Origin: a bacterium
GTDB taxonomy: Bacteria; Hinthialibacterota; Hinthialibacteria; H5-UNCL2
Direction: 5' to 3'
NCBI GenBank assembly: GCA_015075175.1
Contig: JABTUV010000001.1
Coordinates: forward strand, 930,001 to 994,000
Length of the DNA stretch: 64,000 nt
This document shows, piece after piece, positions 35,401 to 45,479 of the stretch. The notes under the pieces were generated by a model. That model was not told the origin of the DNA, did no database searches, and saw nothing but the letters and a program-made list of their open reading frames with translations. Each line of letters begins with the position of its first letter. The first letter of the stretch is position 1. Made by a program: the position numbers and the translations under genes.

Positions 35401-35990
35401 CCCAGAATGATTTGGAGGACCTGAAGCGTATCCGCAGGGAACGCATGGCGGGCCTCGACCGCCTGCTACTCGTCCGGCACGGCCCGGTCCGGCACATCGC
35501 CACGGCGCTGGTACTACCGTCTGATTCCGACGCCGACGGGCAACTGGCGAAACTGTTGGAGGACATCGACCCCGTCTTGCGCCGCAGGTGTGAGAAGGCC
35601 GCCGAAGACCTGGTGGTCGCCTACGAGGAGGCGCGAGGCTGGACGTGCGAGCGCGTCGGGCACCTGAAGATCGGTCCTGATGTGCGCAGCATGGCCGTGC
35701 GACGCGCAGACCGGCTACCGCGATCCCATCAAGGACTTGCGACGGATCGAGGTCAAGGCCGCCGACGCGGACAACCATCCGCCTTACGGTGAACGAATGG
35801 AACAAGGCGACGCAGATGGGGATTCCTACTGGCTCTACGTGGTCTGGGGACCCGCTGGACAAGCCAGACCCTGAGCCGTTGCGCATCCAGAATCCGGTCA
35901 CACCTCGACCACGCCAGCGGGAAGTCGTCGCGGCGAGGTATTTTGACATTCCGGCGGACGCCGTCGAGAACGCCCCTGAAGAAAGGTGTC
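32476..35990 (+). pseudogene. SNF2-family helicase with DUF3883-like end (DrmD-like), frameshifted
   Basis: Read through several frames the product is about 1,100 residues. Motifs in order: LLADDPGAGKTIMAGLLIKEM (ATP site, 32860s), DEAHKCSAYT (33170s), LLTATPHHGDDDRF (33290s), KLLIFTEHYDTVKYL (34015s) and LEQRLGRIHRIGQ (34250s), a complete SNF2 set. The C-terminus has RRIEVKA and, in another frame, NEWNKATQMG and SYWLYVVW, a DUF3883-type domain. Frame changes lie near 33050, 34185-34225, 35690 and 35760-35840. Helicases of this kind (COG0553, close to DISARM DrmD) pair with DNA methylases in defence islands. Each break fits loss or gain of one or two bases, so sequencing error is as possible as decay. 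Confidence 0.75.
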
Positions 35991-35996
35991 AATTGA

Positions 35997-37335
35997 TGGC
36001 GAAACAGTGGCATCGAGATACGCGACCCGGTTCACGTCTTTGTACGCATCACCCCGGCTGAGCGAGACTTAGTCAATTCACGCCCCTTCCAGCGCCTACG
36101 CCATATCCACCAACTGGCCCTTACGTATCTTGTCTATCCTGGTGCCACCCACAAGCGCTTTGAGCACAGTCTGGGCGTTATGGAATCATTCTCGCGCGTA
36201 TATGATGTCGTCACGAGCACGGACAACTTGCGGCAAGACGTCCGAGATTTGCCGGCGCGCAGGTCACCATGGTTTTGACCACGAATACTGAAAACGTGCC
36301 TTGCGGGTCGCAGCCCTGTGCCACGACCTCGGACACCTGCCGTTCTCCCATGCATCGGAGAAGCAGCTCCTCCCGGCAGGCTGGACACGCTAAGCCATTT
36401 CCAAGATCATCAGGGACCTCCTCAGATCACGCCCATCTTGAAGGACATGAAACTGATCCCGAGGACGTAATGAAGCTGGCCCTCGGCCCCAAAGACGCGG
36501 CGAAACGCCTGAGAACCCCATCCCGGAGCTCACCAGCTCGGAAACGCCCTGTCCGAGATCATCGTGGAGATGCCTTTGGCGTGGACCGAATGGACTACTT
36601 GCTGCGCGACTCCCTGCACGCAGGCGTGGCTTATGGGCGATTCGACCACTATCGGTTGATCGACACGCTGAGAATCTTGCCAGCGCCTCCCTCCGGGGAT
36701 GACAAGGTTTCCGAGCGGCCTCAATTAGGCGTTGAGGAAGGAGGGGTTCAGTCGTCAGAGGCCTGATGCTGGCAAGATACCTGATGTATTCGCAGGTGTA
36801 TTTTCACCACGTTAGGCGCATCTACGACATACATCTGATGGACTTCATGCGGGAATGGTTGCCGTCGGGACGCTTCGGGACGGACGTGGAGCAGCACCTT
36901 GCGATGACAGACAACGAGGTGACCGCAGGTTTTTTGAGCGCCGCCAGACATCCCACGGCAGCAGGGCACGAGGCCGCTTGTCGGCTTGTGGGACGCGACC
37001 ACTTCCGCAACATATACGAACGTAACCCTGACGACCTCAAGCTGAACCCGGAGGCCGGATCAGCAGTATACGAGGCGCTTAAAGAGCAGTTCGAGGAAGT
37101 TGATTTTCGACACGACAGTTACACGCAGAAGAGCGGCACGGAGGATTTCCCGGTTCTGATGCGCGACGACCGAGTTGCTTCTTCGGCGGCCGTATCCTCG
37201 GTGCTGAGCAGTCTGCCCGTTGTCTCCATTGATTACGTGTTTGCCGCGCGGAGTATCTTCGACAAAGCGAAGAAGTGGTTGAGCGAAAACCGTAAAGCGA
37301 TTATCACCCCCAAGGGAGAAGGCAATCATGGATAG
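35997..37335 (+). pseudogene. HD-domain phosphohydrolase (COG1078/YwfO-like), frameshifted
   Basis: The N-terminal signature EIRDPVHVFVRITPAERDL and RPFQRLRHIHQLALTYLVYPGATH is that of the YwfO/SAMHD1-like HD family, followed in another frame by ALCHDLGHLPFSHASEKQ with the metal-binding His-Asp, and FGVDRMDYLLRDSLHAGVAYG. The open stretch after 36766 (RRIYDIHLMDFMREWLP) ends at 37335. At least three frame changes (near 36008, 36250 and 36400-36580) break it. Family members hydrolyse nucleotides or dNTPs, a known way to starve phages. The stop overlaps the start of the next gene, a YwgA-like protein, the same pair of families as in Bacillus subtilis. Confidence 0.7.
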
Positions 37336-37888
37336 ACTACCGAAGGTCGCCATTCTGACCCGCCTTGCGCGCGAGCTGCGCGAACGCGGAAGCTGGTGTG
37401 GTGAGACGCACTTGCAGAAGGCCGTTTATCTGCTTCAGGAAATGCTCGGCGTTCCGTTGGGATTCTCCTACATCCTGTATCATCACGGCCCGTACTCATT
37501 CGATCTGGCCGACGAGATCACCGCGCTCCGAGCCGATGGGCTGATGGAACTGGAGCCCCAGGCGCCTCAATACGGCCCCAAGCTTCGTCCCAGTGAGCGG
37601 GCCGCTACACTTGAAGGGTTGTTTCCCAGGACGATGGGAACGTATGAACGGCATATTCGCTTTGTCGCCGACAAGTTGGGCCACATGGGGGTGGTGTCCC
37701 TGGAAAGACTGGCGACAGCCTTTTATGTCATGCAAGAGCTGCCCGATGCGGACTTGCCGCAACGAAGAGATAGATTGATTCGGCTCAAACCGCACATCAA
37801 ACAGGAATTTGCAGAGCAGGCGTTTCAAGAAGTGGAAGTAATGCAGCGTGAAGCCATGTCTTTGCCCCAGACTCCGGCGGCGCAATGA
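37328..37888 (+). CDS. YwgA-family protein
   Basis: The 186-residue protein is intact: RLARELRERGSWCGETHLQKAVYLLQEML and YILYHHGPYSFDLADEITAL are the two conserved blocks of the YwgA family, which is related to the Panacea/DUF4065 (SocA-type) domain found in antitoxins and defence loci. It overlaps the HD protein by 8 bases. The function is not known; the constant pairing with YwfO-like HD enzymes suggests it regulates or recruits them. It is one of few unbroken genes in this stretch. Confidence 0.7.
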   Translation: MDRLPKVAILTRLARELRERGSWCGETHLQKAVYLLQEMLGVPLGFSYILYHHGPYSFDLADEITALRADGLMELEPQAPQYGPKLRPSERAATLEGLFPRTMGTYERHIRFVADKLGHMGVVSLERLATAFYVMQELPDADLPQRRDRLIRLKPHIKQEFAEQAFQEVEVMQREAMSLPQTPAAQ

Positions 37889-38777
37889 AGGAGAGAACTG
37901 ACAGGGATTTGCGACAACATCGTTCCCGCTTCGGAGAGGACCTTCGCCCATGACCCACTCCCCCCGACTCATCGAGGACTACCTCCCCATCCAGGCCATC
38001 TCCGCCGAGGCGAGCCGGGAGAAGTCCGTGCGCAAGGGGCACATCTCCACCCTGCATCTCTGGTGGGCGCGGCGGCCGCTGGTCGCCTGCCGAGCGGCGG
38101 TGTATGGGGCGCTCGTGCCCGCCGACCGCTGGGTGGGCGAAGTCAGCCTCAAGCACCCGCCCGACGATCCCGAGAAGGCCGAGCGCGTCAAGAACGGCAA
38201 GAAGCTGGGCCTCAATCGGAAGGCGGCGGCCAAGTTCGTCACCGCCCTCTGCAAGTATCCCGGCGACAAGGCCGTCATCGGCCAAGCGGAGTCGCATATC
38301 CTTGAGGCGCACGCCGACCGCTTGACGGCGGAATTGCAGGACGCTGCGGCCGGCACGACGCCGGTCCCCGCGTGGGTCGAGGAGTTCAAGTTCACCGGCG
38401 CGCGCGTCACGGTAGACGACATCCGCGCCGGGCGCGCGCCCCGGCCGCGCGTGCTCGACATGTTCGCCGGTGGTGGCGCCATTCCGCTGGAGGCGCTGCG
38501 CCTCGGCTGCAGAAGCCTACGCGCTCGACCTCAACCCTGTTGCGCACATCATCGAACTGTGCACCCTCGTCTATCCGCAGAAGTACGGCAAGCCCGACCC
38601 CTACCGCGCGCGGGCATGACCGGTCCGCCGGCTTACGATCAGGCGGGCGCCTGATCCACCAGTCCACCTGGGGATTATGGACGAGGTCCGCTACTGGGGC
38701 AACTGGTACTGAAAAGTACGGGCGGAGATCGGCGACCCCGCCCATCCCCGACCCCGAAGCCGGCAAGCAGTCCAAGG

Positions 38778-39340
38778 CCGGTGGCACAGGCGGCCCGCCT
38801 GTGCAAGGCGATCTTTTCACCACGCGCCGAAACCCGCCCCACTGGGAGTTGGCCGGGCAGCACCTATTTCATCACCTACCGCTGCGTCCGCGGCGTGGTT
38901 CTGTCCGAAGAACAGCGCCTGCTTGTGCTCAGTAACTGGATACACTGGCACGGCAAGCGGTACTTGTTGCACGCCGCCGTGGTCATGCCCGATCACGTCC
39001 ACGTGCTCATCACTCCGAAGAGCAAGCCAGATAGCTCCTGCTTCTCCCTTGAGGAGATTCTGCATACCAACAAGAGTTACACCGCGCACGAGATCGCCAA
39101 GTCCGCCCGCCGACGGGGCAGCACTGGCAGGACGAGCGGTTCGACCGCATTGTCCGCACCGCCGAGCCTGATGAAAAGTGGAACTACATGGCGAACAACC
39201 CGGTGAAGCGGGAGTTGGTTGAGCGGCCGGAGGAGTATGCCTGGCCTTTACCAGAACCCCACGCTTGGGATGATGACAGCGCAGTGGCACAGCCGGCCCG
39301 GCCAGCAGGCAGGCACAGGCCGGCGGCCTGTGCCACCAGG
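38778..39340 (+). mobile_element. REP-RAYT element inside the methylase gene
   Basis: A perfect palindrome GCACAGGCGG-C-CCGCCTGTGC (38784-38804) lies left of a Y1 transposase and a double REP unit (about 39283-39336, including GGCACAGGCCGGCGGCCTGTGCC) lies right of it. REP units next to a RAYT transposase are the standard form of these elements. It interrupts the methylase between its SAM motif and its catalytic motif. Confidence 0.75.
38830..39262 (+). pseudogene. REP-associated tyrosine transposase (RAYT, IS200-like), frameshifted
   Basis: The main frame shows STYFITYRCVRGVV, HWHGKRYLLHAAVVMPDHVHVLITP with the HUH metal site (HVH) and SLEEILHTNKSYTAHEI with the likely catalytic Tyr. A frame change near 39115 leads to QDERFDRIVR-type sequence and the end MANNPVKRELVERPEEYAW in a third frame. 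RAYTs nick single-stranded DNA at REP hairpins. The N-terminal PPHWELAGSTYF is close to the family's PHWxxxGxTYFVT start. Confidence 0.75.
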
Positions 39341-40978
39341 CTACCTGACGCCCGTCGCCTACCTCTGGACGCGCACCGTCATGCAAGAACCCCGCGTGCG
39401 GGCGACCGTCCCATTGGCGCGCCAGACCTGGCTCTGCAAAGAAGGACCGCTACGTCGCGCCTCTGGCCGGTCCCCGACAAAGACCAAGCGCGTGCGCTCC
39501 AGGTCGTGGAGTCAAGCCAGCGAGAAGGGCCTGCGGCGATCCCGCAGCTGGCATCCAAGGGCGGCAATGCCACCCGCTCGTTTTGCGGAAGCGTCGCAGA
39601 TATCGACTATGTAAAAGACGAGGGGTGGGCTGGTCGCATGGGAACGCAGTTCATGGCTGCCGTTTGCATGCGCCCGAACCACCAGGGCAAGTTGTACCTT
39701 TCGGCCGCCGATTGTGGCGACTGCGTTCCATCTGACGAGAAAGTCAACACGCGGTTAGATTCCGTCTTAGAGCGCAGCAACCTTTCCTGCCCAGATGAGC
39801 CAATAGCCAATCTGCCAAAGGACTCCAAAGACAACACACTAGGGATCACCGTGCGTCCGTACGGTTTTCGATGCTTTTCTGACCTTTTTCTACCGCGTCA
39901 ACTGCTGTCACTGCTCACCACAACGTGGGGGGTACGAAAAGCGCTTCAAACATTGAAGAACGCTAGTGACGGCGACCGCGCAATAGCCGTAGTCACCTAC
40001 CTCGCATGTATCGTGGATCGCCTCGCTGATTTCAACTCGGCCCTTTGCGTTCATAATTACTTCGGCAGCAGTCGAATAGCACACACGTTTGGGCGTCAGG
40101 TCATCAACATGGTATGGGATTGCGCAGAGGCCAATCCCTTCCACGAGGGGAGCGGAGGATGGGGAGTTGATGCAATTACCGAGGCCCTGAGTTCTGGCGA
40201 CGCAGTTGCTCCAACCGCTGCCAACGTAAGGCGAGGGTCTGCGACACAGATCGATTTGCCCAGCGGACACCTTGACGCCGTTGTCACCGATCCACCCTAC
40301 TACGACAACGTGCCCTATGCTGACATCTCGGACTACTTCTACGTCTGGCTAAAACGGTCAATCGGCGACCTTTATCCAGAGCATTTTGCAATGGCTTGCA
40401 CTCCGAAGAGGGCAGAAGCCATCGCCGACGCTGGGCGCCATGGTGGCGATTGGCACCGCGCAAAGCGTAGCTACGAGAACATGATGCAAAGCGCGTTTGC
40501 ACGCATCCATCAGGCTTTGAAACCCCAAGGTTTGATCGGAATAGTCTACGCGCACAAGACGACGTTAGGATGGGCGACGCTCGTCGATGCTTTGCGCCGA
40601 GCCGGATTCACAGTATCCGAAGCTTGGCCTCTCGATACCGAGAAACCGGGAAGGCTGCGAGCCCAGGACTCTGCGGCCTTGGCCTCCAGCATTCTCCTTG
40701 TGGCCCGTAAGCGGGAAGGCACAAGTACCGCCGAATACGAGACAACGGTACGCCCGGAGTTGGAGACGGTAGTGCGCGAGCGGGTCAACACGCTGTGGGA
40801 AATGGGCATCTCCGGCGCGGACCTGTTGATCGCCTCCGTCGGCGCGGGGTTGCGCGCCTTCACCCGCTTCGCCCGCGTCGAGTACGCCAACGGCGAAGAG
40901 GTCCCCGCCGAGCGCTTCCTCTCCGAGGTCGAGACGGTAGTGCTGGAGACGATCCTGACCCGCCTCTCCAAAGAGGTG

Positions 40979-41088
40979 GTGGGACAGGCGGCAGTGGGAC
41001 AGGGGGCAGTGGGACAGGGGGCAGTGGGACAGGGGGCAGTGGGACAGGCGGCCCGCCTGTCAGCCCCATCTCAGGCCGGCGGCCTGAG
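40979..41088 (+). repeat. In-frame 15-bp tandem repeat and REP doublet
   Basis: Five 15-base units starting GTGGGACAGG (40979, 40994, 41009, 41024, 41039) encode VGQAA/VGQGA. The last unit is the left edge of a REP doublet: GACAGGCGGCCCGCCTGTC at 41043-41061 and CTCAGGCCGGCGGCCTGAG at 41070-41088. The whole stays in frame with the methylase. Confidence 0.85.
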
Positions 41089-41643
41089 CCACCTGGACCC
41101 GGCGACCCGCTTCTACCTCTTGTGGCGCTACACCTATCGCACCGGCGAGCTGGACGCGGGCGAGGCGATTGTCTTCGCCAATGGGACCCACGTGGAGCTG
41201 GACGGCCCCGGCTCGCTCAGCTACGGCGCCCGCGCCCTGGTGGCAAAGAAGAAGGCCAAGTACCGTCTCCTGGACTTCACGCAGCGCGGCGACGAGGAGC
41301 GGCTGGGCCTGCCTGACCGAGAGACCGGACAGCCGGCCCCGCTGGTGGACGCCTTGCACCGCGTGCTGTGGCTCATGGAACACGCGCCGCTGCGGCTGGC
41401 GGAGTACCTGGAGCAGTCGGGCGTGGACCGCGAGCAGTTGCGGCTGGTCGCCCAGGCGCTGGCCGGCCCGGTCCTCAAAGGCGGCGACCTGACCGGCTTT
41501 GCCCCGAGCGCCGAACTCTCCGCGCTTGCCAAGCTGACGGCCAACTGGAAGAGCGTGGTGGAAGAGGCTACACTGACACCCGGCGAACGCGAGGCGCGCC
41601 GGACGGGTCAGAAGACCTTCAGATTCGACCGGGAGTGAGGCGC

Positions 41644-41904
41644 ATGGGCGAGCATCGGGAGACTTCCGCGCCCTGGGCGGTCCCGCCGGAGAAGATCGAC
41701 GAAGCAGTGCGCCGCATCGTGGAGGCCCACGGCAAGGCTCTGCCTGAGCGCGTGGGTGACGTGACCCGACTGACGCCGTTTGCGACGGTGTTTCGTTACG
41801 ACGATCTGCCCCTGGCGGCGGCTGTCGAGCGGGTTGGCCTTTTGCCGCTGGTGCAAAGGCTGAGAGCATTTGTGGAAGAACAGATCGGAGACATCGCGCC
41901 ATGA
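41644..41904 (+). CDS. Small hypothetical protein of the methylase/ATPase locus
   Basis: The 86-residue protein (MGEHRETSAPWAVPPEKIDEAV...) starts five bases after the methylase stop and its stop overlaps the ATPase start as ATGA, so it is translated with both. It is helical, with FRYDDLPLAAAVERVGLLPLVQRLRAFVEEQ at the C-terminal half. A HEPN-like fold is possible but no RxxxxH motif is seen. I do not recognise the family. Its position suggests a subunit linking methylase and ATPase. Confidence 0.65.
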   Translation: MGEHRETSAPWAVPPEKIDEAVRRIVEAHGKALPERVGDVTRLTPFATVFRYDDLPLAAAVERVGLLPLVQRLRAFVEEQIGDIAP

Positions 41905-44721
41905 ACACGCTCAAACCCTGGATCGAAGTGGTCTCGCTCCACCCCGACGTAACCTCGGAGCACTTCTCCGAGGACATCTTCGCCCTGGACCTGGGGCCGC
42001 TGGCGGACGGCGATCCGCACGTGCCCGCCGTCTATCGCGACCCGGAGCAATTTTTCCGGGCGTCGTACCTCACCGCCGGCCTGCGTTCGCTCCTGGAGGA
42101 CGTGCTCTCGCGCCTTGCCGGGGGCAGCGGCAGCCGTGTCTTGAAACTGGTCACGCCGTTCGGCGGCGGCAAGTCGCATACGCTTGCGGCCCTGCTTCAC
42201 GCGGGCCGGAGCCGCAAAGCGCTCGACGTGATCCCCGAGGGCAAGACCCTGCCCAAGCCGCCGACCGCGCGATGGGCGGTGTTTGACGGGCAATTCTTCG
42301 ACGCGACTACCGGGCGGACGGTGGACGGCGTGCACATCCAGACGCTCTGGGGCTGGATTGCCTGGTCCCTGGGCGGACGGGAGGCATACGAGCTGGTCCG
42401 CGCCCAGGACGAAGCGCGGGTTGCGACCGGCGGCGACGTGATCCTCGCACTGCTCAAGAAGGGGCCAAACCTGATTCTCCTCGACGAGATGCTCCAGTAC
42501 CTCATCAGCGCGGGCGGCATCAAGATTCACGATACGACCTTACGCGACGAGACCATGACCTTTCTCCAGCGGCTCACCGTCACCGTGACCAACACGGACA
42601 ACACGGCGCTGGTGTTCTCGCTCCAGTCCAGCAAGCGCGAGTCGCTGGAGTACAGCAATCTGCTTCAGACTGTGGACCACCTGGCGTCGCGCAAGGATCA
42701 GCGGCGCGAGCCGGTCGAAAAGGACGAAGTGCTCGCGGTGATCCAGCGGCGGCTCTTGGCGAAGCTCCCGACAGCTGACGAGGCCACGCCGGCGGCGACG
42801 GCCTACCAGGAGATCGTGACCCAGATGCGCCGCGCCTACTCACGCAGCGGCGCGGAATCGCTGGAGGCCGAGGCGGATGGGATCGCCTTGCGGGACCGCA
42901 TCCGAGCGGCGTATCCCTTCCATCCCGCGCTGATCGACATCATGCGGGAGCGCTGGGCGGCGATCCCGGACTTCCAGCGTACCCGCGGGGCGCTGCGCTT
43001 CCTGGCCGCCTGCCTGCGCGCGACGCAACGTATGAACAAAAGCCGGGCGCTGCTCGGCCCGGGCGACGTTCCCATGCAGGACAATGAAGTGCGGCAAGCG
43101 TTTTTCAAGGAGGTCGGCCAGCAAGCGGACTTCCAGGCCGTCCTTGAACACGACCTCATTGGAGCCAATGCGCGGGCGCGACGCATTGATGACCGCCGCG
43201 CCAGAATATCCGGCCGAGGGCGCCAAGCGGCCGGCCACGCGGCTGGCGACGGCGATTCTCGCGTACTCCTTCGGCGGACTTCAGCGTGAAGGCGTCGGCA
43301 GAGCTGAGCGTATCCCGCCCGGCGTGACGGAGCCGGAGCTGCTCAACGCTTGCGTCGGCCCCGACCTGGACAGTACCACCGCGCTGGCGTGCCTGAAGGA
43401 GCTGAAGGAGCAGTGCCTCTATCTCCACTTCGACGGCGCGCGCTACTGCTTCAAAAAGGACCCCAATGTCACCTTGCTGGTGGAACAGGAAGCCGACATG
43501 GTGGCACGCGACGAGCGCACGGTTCGGCAGAAAATCCAGGAGATGCTGGAGGAGCGCCTGGACGGGGCGCGTGAGGCGATAGTATGGCCCGCGCAAAGCG
43601 GAGACATCACCGACAAGGAGGCGACGTTCTTCATCGCCTACCTGCCGCTGGAGTTCGCAGGCAAATCCAAGGCCATGCGGGAGACCCAGGCGCGCGAGCT
43701 TCTGGAGAAGTGCGGTGAGAAACCGCGCTCCTACCGCAACGGGCTGGCGCTGGCCATCCCCGCCGCCGAACAGGTCGAGATCCTCCGCCGCTCGGTGCGC
43801 TACCTCGTGGCGATTGAACGACTCTCGGGCAAGGCAAAGCAGTTGAACCTGACCGACGAGCAGCGGGGGCAGCTGCGCGAACGCGAGGCGACCGAGCGGG
43901 CGGCGGTGGAGTCTGCCTTCATGCGACTCTACCTGGAAGTCTGGTTCCCGCGAGCGGAAGAGGGCGGGATTGGCATAGACGCTGTTTCGCTTGGGGGCCG
44001 CTCGCTGCAAACAACCTTGGGCGACAAGAAGACGGCGCCCGTGCACAAGCGCGTCATGGAGCTGATTACCGAGGTCCAGAAGCGCGTCCACCGCAGCCTG
44101 ACGCCGGTGAAGCTCGTCGAGGGGTTCAACCTGGGTTGTGGGCCGTCCCCGAGACCTGGGATTGCGACCGCCAGTGTCGTGGAGGGCCTCTACTCGTTCC
44201 TGGGGTATCCGCGTCTGACCTCGCCTTCCGCGGTCGCGGAAACCGTCCGCAAGGGCGTGCAGGAAAAGCGGTTTGGCTACATCTCAGGTCCCATCCCGGA
44301 GTTGGGAGAAGACGGGAAGTACAAGGTCCCCCACACGCGAGTGCGGTTCGGGGTGTCCATGAGCGCGGACGAGGTGGACCTGGACTCCGGCTTTCTGATG
44401 ATCCCCGATGCGATCCCGCAGCCGCCGGCCATCGAAGCCCCACCACAACCGCCGGACGGTGAGACTCCGGCCGAACGGCCGGACACCGAACAGCCCCCGC
44501 AGCCCGAGCCGTCCCAGACTCCACACGGGGGGCAGCAGTGGTGGAATTGTCGTCAAGGTTGACCGCGACCAGCCTACACGGCCTGGAACGCCATCGGCAA
44601 CCTGACTGACATGGCCGGGAGGATCAGCGTGACGGTACGCGGTGAGTCGGAGGAAGGCTCTGACCGCAGCCGGCTGGAGAATGGAGTCCTGAGCCGCTGC
44701 GGGAAGCGGACTTGATCGAGT
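41901..44721 (+). pseudogene. DUF499/COG1483-type AAA ATPase, frameshifted
   Basis: ATG 41901 gives PWIEVVSLHPDVTSEHFSEDIFALDL, then a Walker A TPFGGGKSHT at residues 85-94 and a Walker B NLILLDEMLQY at about 190-200, with DNTALVFSLQSSKRESLEY, the DUF499 hallmarks. The first frame is lost near 43180; a second continues (ATRLATAILAYSFGGLQREG) to about 44540; the family's C-terminal sequence (AWNAIGNLTDMAGRISVTVRG, then DRSRLENGV) goes on in another frame to a stop near 44721. Three or more indels are therefore present. This ATPase is regularly found next to COG1743 methylases and is thought to power DNA recognition or restriction; no nuclease gene follows here. Confidence 0.75.
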
Positions 44722-45357
44722 AGGGAGACATGCCGACCTCGACAGTGATAAAGTTGAGGCCCCGTGGAATTGGTAATATGACTCGTAGACGCGCACGTTG
44801 GCCATCGCGGTGTCTTTGGCTATGCCTGCCTGGCGGCCCTTGCTAGCACTGTTGCTAGCGCAATTGCTAGGCAGGTTTGCCAGCAAGGATTAGCGAACCT
44901 ACGATACAAGCTTATATGGATACAAGCACTCAGCAGGTTCTCTCCACGCTACGCGATCCGTCGCACCTGACCCGGATATGCGACGAAAGTGGCGTCGGAA
45001 TGCTACGCGACGAGGGCTCTGGAGCAGGCGCAACTGGGCAATCCTGCAATCCCTCGCGGAAGGTCTCCGCGCGCGCGTAGGCGCGAGCGTGCGCGCGAGA
45101 TCTATGGAGCAGCGATACGCCGTCTAGGGGTAGGGGCGCGTCCAGCAGCACTCGCCTGCCGGCAGGGAACCCTGGGGACACGGAGATACGGCTCAAGGGC
45201 CGTTTGCGCCTGTCCCCAGATTCAGACAGGATTCTCGGCTTCCAAGCCCGTTCTGGCGGCCTGACTCGCATGGTACCGGCGGAGGGCCTCAACCGCCTTT
45301 GGAGGCGCCGAGCGTTTCTTGCCCTCCGCCGCCGGGCGGCGGCCCAATCGGAAGGGC
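44722..45357. other. Non-coding stretch before the IS66 element
   Basis: No gene is supported in these 636 bases. TTGCTAG occurs three times with a 12-base period at 44838-44868, and GC-rich short palindromes lie near 45055-45100. It may be remnant flank of the defence locus. Confidence 0.4.
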
Positions 45358-45479
45358 GTAACCGTCCGGTGAAGTACTTCCTGGGGAAGGCAGGGGGCTG
45401 GAGCGGTCGTGGCGCCAGCCGTCATGGAAGCCTGTCAGGTTGAAGATCTGAATCGTTGGCGAAAAGGGAGGCAAAAGAA

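Larger units (their letters stand above)
37950..41638 (+). pseudogene. DUF1156/COG1743-type adenine-specific DNA methylase, interrupted
   Basis: ATG 37950 opens PRLIEDYLPIQAISAEASRE and GHISTLHLWWARRPL, the DUF1156 signature. The SAM-binding motif VLDMFAGGGAIPLEALRLGC is at about 38450, then the frame changes near 38513 (YALDLNPVAHIIELCTLVYP). A REP/RAYT element fills about 38780-39340. After it come GYLTPVAYLWTRTV, a Cys/zinc-ribbon remnant, and from about 39480 one open frame with the catalytic VVTDPPYYDNVPYADISDY (40290s) to 41638. An in-frame repeat-derived insertion lies at 40979-41090. The enzyme would methylate adenine (or cytosine N4) in DNA, as the self-marking part of a defence system. 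As sequenced it cannot be translated whole. Confidence 0.75.

Noticed and set aside
44838-44868. TTGCTAG triple repeat as an origin or iteron array
   Set aside because: Only three copies with no replication gene nearby.
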